Part shown: positions 11,701-24,025 of the stretch, piece by piece
Numbering within the stretch: the stretch's first letter is position 1
Layout of the letters: each line of letters begins with the position of its first letter
Assembly: GCA_029961685.1 (NCBI GenBank)
Contig: JARWKL010000008.1
Coordinates: 13,053,981-13,117,980, forward strand
DNA: 64,000 nt
Source of the DNA: Aristolochia californica
Lineage: Eukaryota; Streptophyta; Magnoliopsida; Piperales; Aristolochiaceae
Reading direction: 5' to 3'
Translations under genes and position numbers: made by a program
Notes under the pieces: model-generated
Databases searched by the model: none
Seen by the model: the letters and a program-made list of their open reading frames with translations, nothing else
Told to the model about the DNA's origin: nothing

Positions 11701-14700
11701 AATTATTTTCACCCACTAAAAATGAACACCAAAGTTTAGTTATCCACGTTGGGGAAATTCAACTAGTACAATCCCAGAAAGCTTGGTGGAATTTCATAAG
11801 AAAATAGTTCTAATTGATCCTAAAATGTTTTAAATGTGGTGGATATGCATGCCAGAAACATGTTGAAGATGCAAATGCCCTAATGATCCAAAAATTTCAA
11901 GGAGTAGAAAAAATTAAAATCTTGAATTTAACGTGCGGTGGGATATTTACAAGACCCAAACAACCCACATTTTGCTTATTTTACAAAAAACCGAACCTAA
12001 AAAATCACCGATAATTTTTGGAATTATCTCTCCCAGCATTTGTGCATTTCCATTTTGGATGTTCATCTTTTTTTTTCAAACTTGAGTTTTTCACTCTCCC
12101 AGCTTTCTCGTAAACAAAAGGATAAGGCAAATACAACAAAATGAAAATTTTAGAGTTTATGTATGCAAAATAATTTGAAAACTATAATAAATATGAGTGA
12201 AGAAAATTATTTTTATGCACTAAAAATCAACACCAAAGTTTTGTTATCCACGTTGGGGAAATTCCACTAGTACAACCCCAGATAGCCTTGTGGAATTTTA
12301 TATGAAAGAGATTTCTAATTGATCCTAACATGTTTTAAATGTGGTGGATATGCATGCCAGAAACATGTTGAAGATGCAAATGACCTAATGATCCAAAAAT
12401 TTCGAGTAGAAAAAATTAAAATTCTCAAGTTCACGTCCAGTGGGATATTTACAAGAGCCAAACAACCCACTTTTTTCCTATTTTACAAACAACAGACCTA
12501 AAAAATCACAGATACTATTTGGAATTATTTCCTTAGCATTTTTACATTTCCATGTTGGATGTTCAATGTTTTTTTTTTCAAACTTGAGTTTTTCACTCTC
12601 CCAATTTTCTCGTAAACAAAAAGATACGACAAATTTTGATCACAACAAAATGAAAATTTTAGAGTTTATGTATGCAAAAGAATTTGAAAACTCTAATAAA
12701 TGTGAGTGAAGAAAATATTTTCTCGCACTAAAAAAGAACACCAAAGTTTTGTTATCCACGTAGAGGAAATTCCACTAGTACAACCCCAGATAGCTTGGTG
12801 AAATTTTATAAGAAAGAGATTTTTAATTGATCCAAACATGTTTTATATGTGGTGGATATGCATGCCAGAAACATGTTGAAGATGCAAATGACCTAATGAT
12901 CCATAAATTTTAAGGAGTAGAAAAAATTAGAATTCTCAAGTTAACGTGCGGTGGTATATATACTAGAGCCCAACAACCCACATTTTACCTATTTTACAGA
13001 AAAGAGAACCTACAAAATCACAGACACTTTTTGGAATTATCTCTCCCAGCATTTGTACATTTCCATTTTGCATGTTCTACTTTTTTTTTCAAATTTGAGT
13101 TTTTCACACTCCCAGCTTTCTTGTAAAAAAAAAGATAAGGCAAATATAGATCACTACAAAATGAAAATTTTAGAGTTTATGTATGCAAAAGAATTTGAAA
13201 ACTATAATAAATGTGAGTGAAGAAAATTATTTTCACGCACTAAAAATGAACGCCAAAGTTTTGTTATCCACGTTGGGGAAATTTCACTAATACAACCCCA
13301 GATAGCTTGGTGGAATTTTCTAAGAAAGAGATTTCTAATTGATCCTAACATGTTATAAATGTGGTGGATATGCATACAAGAAACAATGTTAAGATGCAAA
13401 TGGCCTAATGATCCAAAAATTTCAAGGAGTATAAAAAATTAAAATTCGCAAGTTAACGTGCGGTGGGATATTTACCAGAGCGAAACAACCCACTTTTTTC
13501 CTATTTTACTGAAAACAGACCTAAAAAATCACAGATTCTTTTTGCAATTATCTCTCTTAGCATTTGTGCAATTCCATTTTGGATGTTCAATTTTTTTTTT
13601 AAACTTGAGTTTTTTTTCTCCCAGTTTTCTCGAAAACAAAATGGTAAGGCAAATATAGATCACAAAAAAATAAAAAATTTAGAGGTAATGTATGCAAAAT
13701 AAATTAAAAACTATAATAAATATGAGTGAAGAAATCTATTTTCACGCACTAAAAATGATCACAAAAGTTTTGTTATTCACGTTGGGGAAATTCCACAAGT
13801 ACAACCCCAAATAGCTTGGTGGAATTTTCTAAGAAAGAGATTTCTAATTGATCCTAACAAGTTTTAAATGTGGTGGATACATGCCAGAAATATGTTGAAG
13901 ATGCAAATGACCTAATGATCCAAAAATTTCAAGGAGTACTAAAATTAAAATTCTGATGTTAACGTACGGTGGGATATTTACCAGAGCCAAACAACTCACT
14001 TTTTGCCTATTTTACAAAAAGCGGACCTAAAAAATCACATATACTTTTTGGAATTATCTCTCTTAGCATTTGTGCATTTCCATTTTGGATGTTCATTTTT
14101 TTTTCAAACTTGAGTTTTTCCCTCTCCCAGTTGTCTCGTAAACAAAAAGATAAGGCAAATATAGATCACAGCAAAATGAAAATTTTAGAGTTTATGTATG
14201 CAAAGGAATTAGAAAACTATAATAAATGTGAGTGAAGAAAATTATTTTCACGCACTACAAATGAACACCAAAGTTTTGTTATCCATGTTGGGGAAATTCC
14301 ACTAGTACAACACCAGATAACTTGGTGGAATTTTATAAGAAAGAGATTTCTAATTCTTCCTAACATGTTTTAATTGTGGTGGATATGCATGCGAGAAACA
14401 TGTTGAAGATGCAAATGACCTAATAATCCAAAAATTTCAAGGAATAGAAAAAATTAAAATTCTCAAGTTAACGTGCGGTGGGATATTTTCCAGAGCCAAA
14501 CAACCCAACTTTTGCCTATTTTAAAAACAGAAGACCTAAAAAATCATAGATACTTTTTGGAATTATCTCTCTTAGCATTTGTGCATTTTCATTTTGGATG
14601 TTCAATTTTTTTTTTGAAACATGAGTTTTTCTTTATCCTAGTTTTCTTGTAAACAACAAGATAAGGCAAATATAGAGGTCAACAAAATGAAAATTTTAGA

Positions 14701-15377
14701 GTTTATGTATGCAAAAGAAGTTGAAAACTATAATAAATGTGAGTGAATAAAATTATTTTCACTCACTAAAAATGAACACCAAAGTTTTGTTATCCACTTT
14801 GGGGAAATTCCACTAGTATAACTCCAGGTAGCTAGGTTGAATTTTATAAGAAAGAAATTTCTAATTGATCCTAACAAGTTTTTAAATGTGGTAGATATGC
14901 ATGCCAGAAACATGTTGAAGATGCAAATGACCTAATGATCCAAAAATTTCAAGGAGTAGAAAAAATTAAAATTCTTAAGTTAACGTGCGGTGGGATATTT
15001 ATTTGAACCAAACAACCTACTTTTTGCCTATTTTACAAAAAGCGGACCTAAAAAATCATAGATACTTTTTGGAATTATCTCTCTCATCATTTGTGCATTT
15101 CCATTTTGGATGTGCAATTTTTTTTTTCGAACTTGACTTTTTTAGTCTCCCAGTTTTCTCATAAACAAAAAGATAAGGCAAATATAGATCACAACAAAAT
15201 GAAAATTTTAGAGTTTATGTATGCAAAATAATTTGAAAACTATAATAAATGTGAGTGAAGAAAATTATTTTCACACTAAAAAAATGAACACCAAAGTTTT
15301 GTTGTCCTCGTTGGAGAAATTCCACTAGTACAACCCAAGATAGCTTGGTGGAATTTTAAAAGAAAAGAATTCTAATT
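8769..15377 (+). repeat. Array segment 2, divergent monomers
   Basis: Monomer landmarks are at 8769, 9278, 9792, 10299, 10807, 11318, 11816, 12321, 12829, 13341, 13850, 14356 and 14867. Spacing is 498-514 bp. I saw no close duplicate block here. The monomers carry scattered private substitutions and small indels, which suggests a part of the array that has not been homogenised recently. There is no coding sequence and no inserted element. Confidence 0.85.
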
Positions 15378-16649
15378 GATCTTAACATGTTTTAAATGTG
15401 GTGGATATGCATGCAGAAATATGTTGAAGATGCAAATGACCTCATGATCCAAAAATTTCACGGAGTAGAAAAAATTAAAATTCTCAAGTTAACGTGCGGT
15501 GGGATATTTATCAGAGCCAAACAACCCACTTTTTGCCAATTTTACAAAAATATGACCTAAAAAATCACATATAGTTTGTGGAATTATCTCACTCCACATT
15601 TGTGCATTTACATTTTGCATGTTGAATTTTTTTTTTTCAAACTTAAGTTTTTTGCTCTCCCAGTTCTCTCGTATACAAAAAGATAACACAAATATAGATC
15701 ACAGAAAAATGAAAATTTTAGAATTTATGTATCCAAAAGAATTTGAAAACTATAATAAATGTGAGTAAAGAAAATTATTTTCATGCACAAAAAATGAACA
15801 CCAATGTTTTGTTATCCACGTTGGGGAAACTCCACTAGTACAACCCCAGATAGCTTTGTGGATTTTTATAACAAAGTGATTTCTAATTGATCCTAACGTG
15901 TTTTAAATGTGGTGGATATGCATGCCAGAAACATGTTGAAGTTGCAAATGACCTAATGATTCAAAAATTCCAAGGAGTAGAAAAAATTAAAATTCTCAAT
16001 TTAACGTGCGGTGGGATATTTACAAGAGCCAAACAACCCACTTTTGCTTATTTTAAAAAAAGCGGACCTAAAAAATCACAGATAATTTTTGGAATTATCT
16101 CTGTCAGTATTTGTGCATTTCTATTTTTGATGTTCAATTTTTTTTCAAACTTGCGTTTTTCAGTCTCCCAGTTTTCTAAGAAACAAAAAGATAAGGAAAA
16201 TATAGATCACAACAAAATGAAAATTTTAGAGTTTATGTATGCAAAAGAATTAGAAAACTATAATAAATGTGAGTGAAGAAAATAATTTTCACGCACTAAA
16301 AATGTACACCAAAGTTTTGTTATCGACGTTGGGGAAATTCTACTAGTACAACCCCAGTTAGCTTGGTGGAATTTTATAAGAAAGAGATTTCTAATTGATC
16401 CGAACATGTTTTAAATGTGGTGGATATGCGTACGAGAAAAATTTTGAAGATGCAAATGACCTAATGATCCAAAAATTTCAAGGAATAGAAAAAATTAAAA
16501 TTCTCAAGTTAACATGCGGTGGGATATTTTCCAGATCCAAACAACCCACTTTTTGCCTATTTTACAAAAAACGGACCAAAAAAATCACAGATAATTTTTG
16601 GAATCATCTCTCTCAGGATTTGTGCATTTCCATTTTAAATGTTCATTTT

Positions 16650-17790
16650 TTTTTTCAAACATGAGTTTTTCACTCTCTCTGTTTTCTCGGAAACAAAAAG
16701 ATAAGGCAAATATAAATCACAACAAAATGAAAATTTTAGAGTTTATGTATGCAAACGAATTTTAAAACTATAATAAATGTGAGTGAAGAAAATTATTTTC
16801 ATGCACTAAAAATGAACACCAAAGTTTTGTTATCCACGTTGGGGAAATTCCACTTTACAACCCCAGATAGCTTGGTGGAATTTTATAAGAAAGAGATTTC
16901 TAATTGATCCTAACATGTTTTAAATGAGGTGGACATGCATGCTAGAAACAAGTTGAAGATGCAAATGAACTAATGATCCTAAATTTTCAAGGAGTAGAAA
17001 AAATTAAAATTTCAAGGTAACGTGCTGCGGGATATTTTCCTGAGCCAAACAACCCTTTTTTTTGCCAATTTTAACAAAAGCGCACCTAAAAAATCACATA
17101 TACTTTTTGGAATGATGTTTCTCAACATTTTTGCATTTCCATTTTGGATGTTCAATTTTTTTTTCAAACTTGAGTTTTTCAGTCTCCCAGTTTTCCCGTA
17201 AACAAAAAGATAAGGCAAATGTAGATCACAACAAAATGAAAATTTTAGATTTTATGTATGCAAATGAATTTGAAAACTATAATAAATGTGAGTGAATAAA
17301 ATTATTTTCACGCACTAAAAATGAAAACAAAAGTTTTGTTATCCACGTTGGAGAAATTCCACTAGTACAACCCCAGATAGCTTGGAGGAATTTTATACGA
17401 AAGAGATTTCTAATTGATCCTAACAAGTTTTGAATGTGGTGGATATGCATGAAAGAAACATATTGAAGATGCAAATTACCTAATGATCCAAAAATTTCAA
17501 GGAGTAGAAAAAATTAAAATTCTCAAGTTAACATGCGGTGGGATATTTACTGGAACCAAACGACCCTTTTTTTGCCTATATTATAAAAAGCGGACCTAAA
17601 TAATCGCAGATACTTTTAGGAATTATCTCTCTCAACATTTGTGCTTTTCCATTTTTGATGTTGAATTTTTTTTTTCAAACTTGAGTTTTTCCGTCTCCCA
17701 GTTTTCTCGTAAACAAAAAGATAAGGCAAATATAGAGCACAACAAAATTAAAATTTTAGAGTTTATGTATGCAAAAGAATTTGAAAACTA
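16650..17790 (+). repeat. Block shared with 22260-23400
   Basis: Over roughly two monomers this stretch matches the sequence 5610 bp (11 monomers) downstream. Shared variants are CACTTTACAACCCC, which has lost AGTA, as well as CAAACATGAG or CCAACATGAG, GATCCTAAATTTTCAAGG, GGATATTTTCC, CTAACAAG, GGAACCAAACGACCC or AGAACCAAACGACCC, and ATAGAGCACAAC. The match is clear but not near-identical, so the duplication is older than the one at 18-21 kb. Confidence 0.75.
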
Positions 17791-18240
17791 TAATAAATGT
17801 GAGTGAAGAAAATTATTTTCAAGCACTAAAAATGAACACCAAAGTTTTGTTATCCACGTTGGGGAAATTCCACTAGTACAACCCCAGATACCTTGGTGGA
17901 ATTTTATGAGAAAGAGATTTCTAATTGATCATAACATGTTTTAAATGTGGTGGATATGCATGCAAGAAATGTTTTGAAGATGCAAATGACCTAATGATCC
18001 AAAATTTTCAAGGAGTAGAAAAAATTAAAATTCTCAAGTTAACGTGCGATGGGATATTTACCAGAGTCAAACAACCCTCTTTGTGCCTATTTTACAAAAA
18101 GCGGACCTAAAAAATCACAGATACTTTTTGGAATTATCTCTCTAAGCATTTGTGCATTTCCATTTTTTATGTTCATTTTTTTTTTTCAAACTTGAGTTTT
18201 TAGCTCTCCCAGTTTTCTCGTAAACAAAAAGATAAGGCAA

Positions 18241-19770
18241 ATATAGATCACAAAAAAATGAAAATTTTACAGTTTATGTATGCAAAATAATTTGAAAACT
18301 ATAATAAATGTGATATAATAAAATTATTTTCATGCACTAAAAATGAACACCAAAGTTTTTGTATCCATGTACGGGAAATTCCACTAGTACAACCCAAGAT
18401 AGCTTGGTGGAATTTTATAAGAAAGCGATTTCTAAATGATCCTAACATGTTTTAAATGTGGTGGATATGCATGCCAGAAACATGATGAAGATGCAAATGA
18501 CTTAATGATCCAAAAATTTCAAGGAGTAGAAAAAATTAAAATTTAGTTAACGTGCGGTGGGATTTTTACGAGAGCCAAACCACCCACTTTTTGCCTATTC
18601 TACAAAAAGCGGACCTAAAAAATCACAGATACTTTTTGGAATTATCTCTCTCAGCATTTGTGCTTTTCTATTTTTTATGTTCAATTTTTTTTTCAAACTA
18701 GCGTTTTTCTCTCTCCCTGTTTTCTCGTAAAAAAAAAAGATAAGGCGAATATAGATCACAACAAAATGAAAATTTTAGAGTTTATGTATGCAAAAGAATT
18801 TTAAAACTATAATTAATGTGAGTGAAGAAAATTATTTTCACGCACTAAAAATGAACCCCATAGTTTTGTTATCCATGTTGGTGAAACTCCACTAGTACAA
18901 CCTTATACAGTTTGGTGAAATTTTATAAGAAAGAGATTTCTAAATGATCCTAACATGTTTTAAGTGTGGTGGATATGCATGCCAGAAACATGTTGAAGAT
19001 GCAAATGACCTAATGATCCAAAAATTTCAAGGAGTGGAAAAAATTAAAATTCTCAAGTTAACGTGCGGTGGTATAATTTCTTGAGCCAAACAACCCTTTT
19101 TTTGCCAATTTTAAAAAAAGAGGACCTAAAAAATCACAGATACTTTTTGGAATTATCTCTCCCAGCATTTGAGCATTTCCATTTTGGTTGTTCAATTTTT
19201 TTTTTCAAACTTGAGTTTTTCAGTCTCCCAGTTTTCTCGTAAACAAAAACATAAGGCAAATATAGATCTCAACAAAAATGAAAATTTTAGAGTTTATGTA
19301 TGCAAAAGAATTTCAAAACTATAAAATATGTGAGTGTATAAAATTATTTTCACGCACTAAAAATGAACACACAAGTTTTGTTATCCACGTTGGGGAAATT
19401 CCACTAGTTGAACCCAAGATAGCTTGGTGGAATTTTATAAGAAAGAGAATTCTAATTGATCTTAAGATGTTTTAAAAGTGGTGGATATGCATGCCAGAAA
19501 TATGTTGAAGATGCAAATGACCTAATGATCCAAAAATTTCAAGGAGTAGAAAAAATTAAAATTCTCAAGTTAACGTGCGGAGGGATATTTATCAGAGCCA
19601 AACAACCCACTTTTTCCTATTTTACAAAAAAGGGGACCTAAAAAATGACATATAATTTTTGGAATTATCACTCTCAACATTTGTGCATTTCCATTTTGGA
19701 TGTTGAATTTTTTTTTCAAACTTGAGTTTTTCCCCCTCCCAGTTCTCTCGTATACAAAAAGATAAGGCAA
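18241..19770 (+). repeat. Three-monomer duplication, copy 1
   Basis: This 1530-bp stretch contains three distinguishable monomers and is followed immediately by a second copy. I counted about 17 differences, so identity is near 99%. Landmark offsets hold at 1530 and fall to 1526 only after a 4-bp net length change (one A and CAAGGAG to CGAG). Shared private variants include GTATCCATGTACGGG, CTTATACAGTTTGG, TATAATTTCTTGAGCC, AAAATATGTGAGTGTATAA and AAAAAAGGGGACC. Confidence 0.9.
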
Positions 19771-21297
19771 ATATAGATCACAAAAAAATGAAAATTTTAC
19801 AGTTTATGTATGCAAAAGAATTTGAAAACTATAATAAATGTGATTGAATAAAATTATTTTCACGCACTAAAAATGAACACCAAAGTTTTTGTATCCATGT
19901 ACGGGAAATTCCACTTGTACAACCCAAGATAGCTTGGTGAAATTTTATAAGAAAGCGATTTCTAAATGATCCTAACATGTTTTAAATGTGGTGGATATGC
20001 ATGCCAGAAACATGATGAAGATGAAAATGACTTAATGATCCAATAATTTCAAGGAGTAGAAAAAATTAAAATTTAGTTAACGTGCGGTGGGATTTTTACC
20101 AGAGCCAAACCACCCACTTTTTGCCTATTCTACAAAAAGCGGACCTAAAAAATCACAGATACTTTTTGGAATTATCTCTCTCAGCATTTGTGCTTTTCTA
20201 TTTTTTATGTTCAATTTTTTTTTCAAACTAGCGTTTTTCTCTCTCCCTGTTTTCTCGTAAAAAAAAAAGATAAGGCAAATATAGATCACAACAAAATGAA
20301 AATTTTAGAGTTTATGTATGCAAAAGAATTTTAAAACTATAATTAATGTGAGTGAAGAAAATTATTTTCACGCACTAAAAATGAACCCCATAGTTTTGTT
20401 ATCCATGTTGGTGAAACTCCACTAGTACAACCTTATACAGTTTGGTGAAATTTTATAAGAAAGAGATTTCTAAATGATCCTAACATGTTTTAAGTGTGGT
20501 GGATATGCATGCCAGAAACATGTTGAAGATGCAAATGACCTAATGATCCAAAAATTTCAAGGAGTGGAAAAAATTAAAATTCTCAAGTTAACGTGCGGTG
20601 GTATAATTTCTTGAGCCAAACAACCCTTTTTTTGCCAATTTTAAAAAAAGAGGACCTAAAAAATCACAGATACTTTTTGGAATTATCTCTCCCAGCATTT
20701 GAGCATTTCCATTTTGGATGTTCAATTTTTTTTTTCAAACTTGAGTTTTTTAGTCTCCCAGTTTTCTCGTAAACAAAAAAATAAGGCAAATATAGATCTC
20801 AACAAAATGAAAATTTTAGAGTTTATGTATGCAAAAGAATTTCAAAACTATAAAATATGTGAGTGTATAAAATTATTTTCACGCACTAAAAATGAACACC
20901 AAAGTTTTGTTATCCACGTTGGGGAAATTCCACTAGTTGAACCCAAGATAGCTTGGTGGAATTTTATAAGAAAGAGAATTCTAATTGATCTTAAGATGTT
21001 TTAAAAGTGGTGGATATGCATGCCAGAAATATGTTGAAGATGCAAATGACCTAATGATCCAAAAATTTCGAGTAGAAAAAATTAAAATTCTCAAGTTAAC
21101 GTGCGGAGGGATATTTATCAAAGCCAAACAACCCACTTTTTCCTATTTTACAAAAAAGGGGACCTAAAAAATGACATATAATTTTTGGAATTATCTCTCT
21201 CAACATTTGTGCATTTCCATTTTGGATGTTGAATTTTTTTTTCAAACTTGAGTTTTTCCCCCTCCCAGTTCTCTCGTATACAAAAAGATAAGGCAAA
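19771..21297 (+). repeat. Three-monomer duplication, copy 2
   Basis: This is the second tandem copy of 18241-19770. Its last monomer carries the short state of the CAAGGAG/CGAG site near 21069, where copy 1 has the long state. That change therefore arose, or was copied in, after the duplication. Similarity to copy 1 ends at the junction near 21297, where ordinary sequence (ACAACAAAATG) replaces ACAAAAAAATG. Confidence 0.9.
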
Positions 21298-22259
21298 TAT
21301 AGATCACAACAAAATGAAAATTTTAGAGTTTATGTATGCAAAAGAATTTGAAAACTATAATAAATGTGAGTGAAGAAAATTATTTTCACTCACTATAAAG
21401 GAAAAATAAAGTTTTGTTATCCACGTTGGGGAAATTCCACTAGTACAACCCCAGATAGCTTGGTGGAATTTTATAAGAAAGAGATTTCTAATTGATCCTA
21501 ACATGTTTTAAATGTGGTGAATATGCAAGCAAGAAACTTGTTGAAGATGCTAATGACCTAATGATCCAAAAATTTTAAGGAGTAGAAAAAATTTAAATTC
21601 TCAAGTTAACGTGCGGTGGGATATTTTCCAAAACCAAACAACCCACTTTTTGACTATTGAACCAAAAGCGGACCTTAAAAATCACAGATACTTTTAGGAA
21701 TTATCTCTCTCAGCATTTGGGCATTTCCATTTTGGATGTTCAATGTTTTTTTTTCAAACTTGAGCTTTTCACTCTCCCAGTTTTCTCGTAATAAAAAAGA
21801 TAAGGCAAATATAGAGCACAACAAAATGAAAATTTTAGAATTTATGTATGCAAAATAATTTTAAAACAATAATTAATGTGAGTGAAGAAAATTATTTTCA
21901 CGCACTAAAAATGATCCCAAAAGTTTTGTTATCCACGTTGGGGAAATTCCACTAGTACAACCCCAAATAGCTAGGTGAAATTTTATAAGAAAGAGATTTC
22001 TAATTGATCATAACATGTTTTAAGTGTGGTGGATATGCATGCTAGAAACATGTTGAAGATGCAAATGACATAATGATCCAAAATTTCATGGAGTAAAAAA
22101 AATTAAAGTTCTCAAGTTAACATGCGGTGGGATAATTTCCTGAGCCAAAAAAATCCTGTTTTTACCAATTTTACAAAAAGCGGACCTAAAAAATTATAGA
22201 TACTTTTTGGAATTATCTCTCTAAGCATTTGTGCATTTCTATTTTGGATGTTCAATTTT

Positions 22260-23400
22260 TTTTTTCCAACATGAGTTTTTCACACTCCTAGTTTTCTCAT
22301 AAACTAAAAGATAAGGCAAATATAGATCACAACAAAATGAAAATTTTAGAGTTTATGTATACAAACAAATTTTAAAACTATAATAAATGTGAGTGAAGAA
22401 AATTATTTTCACGCACTAAATATGAACACCAATGTTTTGTTATCCACGTTGGGGAAATTCTACTTTACAACCCCAGATTGCATGGTGGAATTTTATAAGA
22501 AAGAGATTTCTAATTGATCCTAACATGTTTTAAATGTGGTGGATATGCATGCTAGGAACATGTTGAAGATGCAAATGACCTAATGATCCTAAATTTTCAA
22601 GGAGAAGAAAAAATTAAAATTCTCAAGTTAACGTGCGGCGGGATATTTTCCAGAGCCAAACAACCCTCTTTTTGCCAATTTTACAAAAATCGGACTTAAT
22701 AAATCACAGATAATTTTTTGAATTGTCTTTCTCAGCATTTGTGCATTTCCATTTTGGAGGTTATATTTTTTTTTTCAAATTTGAGTTTTTCAGTCTCTCA
22801 GTTTTCTCGAAAACAAAAAGATAAGGCAAATATAGATCACAACAAAATGAAAATTTTAGAGTTTATGTATGCAAAAGAACTTGAAAACTATAATAAATGT
22901 GAGTGAATAAAATTTTTTTCACGCACTAAAAATGAACACAAAAGTTTTGTTATCCACATTGGGGAAATTCCACTAGTACAACCCTAGATAGCTTGGTGGA
23001 ATTTTATAAGAAAGAGATTTCTAATTGATCCTAACAAGATTTAAATGTGGTGGATATACATGTCAGAAACATGTTGAAGATGCAAATGACCTAATGATCC
23101 AAAAATTTCAAGGAGTAGAAAAAATTAAAATTCTCAAGTTAACATGCGGTGGGATATTTACCAGAACCAAACGACCCGCTTTTTGCCTATTTTACAAAAG
23201 GTGGACTTAAAAAATCACAGATACTTTTCGGAATTATCTCTCTCAGCATTTGTGCATTTCCATTTTAAATGTTCAATTTTTTTTACAAACTTGAGTTTTT
23301 CACTCTCCCAGTTTTCTTGTAAACAAAAAGATAAGGCAATTATAGAGCACAACAAAATGAAAATTTTAGAGTTTATGTATGCAAAAGAGTTTGAAAACTA
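22260..23400 (+). repeat. Block shared with 16650-17790
   Basis: This is the partner of 16650-17790. Part of the same variant set also appears at about 29980-30390 (GCAAACGAATTTTAAAAC, CCTAAATTTTCAAGG, GGATATTTTCC, GTGAATAAAATT), so at least three copies of this sub-lineage exist in segment 3. The third copy carries an internal deletion. Confidence 0.75.
22571..22758 (+). repeat. Source-like segment of the 47.3-kb chimeric unit
   Basis: These 188 bp match 47341-47528 with a single mismatch (CGGACTTAAT here, CGGATTTAAT there). The shared set includes GGAGAAGAAAAAATT, GTGCGGCGGG, AAAAATCGGA, TTAATAAATC and GAATTGTCTTTC. The surrounding sequence on each side does not match to that degree, so the identity is local. 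The direction of copying cannot be determined from this window. Confidence 0.85.
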
Positions 23401-23536
23401 TAATAAATGTGAGTGAGGAAAATTATTTTAACGCACTAAAAATGAACATCAATGTTTTGTTATGCACGTTGAGGAAATTCCACTTGTACAACCCCTACTA
23501 GCTTGGTGGAATTTTGTAAGAAAGAGAACTCTAATT

Positions 23537-24025
23537 GATCTTAACATGTTTTCAATGTGGTGGATATGCTTGGCAGAAATATGTTGAAGATGCAAAAGAC
23601 CTAATGATCCAAAAATTTCGAGTAGAAAAAATTAAAATTCTCGAGTTAACAGAGCCAAACAACCCACTTTTTGCCTATTTTACAAAAAGAGGACCTAAAA
23701 AATCACATATAATTTTTGGAATTATCTCTCTCAGCATTTGTGCATTTCCATTTTGGATGTAGAATTTTTTTTTTCAAACTTGAGTTTTTGGCTCTCGCAG
23801 TTCTCTCGTATACAAAAAGATAAGGCAAATATAAATCGCAACAAAATGAAAATTTTAGAGTTTATGTATGCAAAAAAAATTGAAAACTATAATAAATGTG
23901 AGAGAAGAAAAAAAATTTCACGCACTAAAAATGAACACCAAAGTTTTATTATCCACGTTGGGGAAATACCACAAGTACAACTCTGGATAGCTTGGTGGAA
24001 TTTTATAAGAAAGAGATTTCTAATT
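23537..24025 (+). repeat. Monomer missing the GTGCGGTGGG stretch (489 bp)
   Basis: Near 23650 the sequence reads CGAGTTAACAGAGCC. Other monomers have about 20 additional bases between TTAAC and AGAGCC, including GTGCGGTGGGATATTT. The loss removes the most GC-rich and CpG-bearing part of the repeat in this unit only. Confidence 0.85.

Noticed and set aside
22941..22960. DnaA-box-like TTATCCACA and a bacterial origin
   Set aside because: TTATCCACG occurs in almost every monomer, and an exact TTATCCACA appears where the CpG has mutated, for example here and near 9715 and 51970. It is part of the repeat and not clustered with any origin feature, and the sequence is a eukaryotic satellite.
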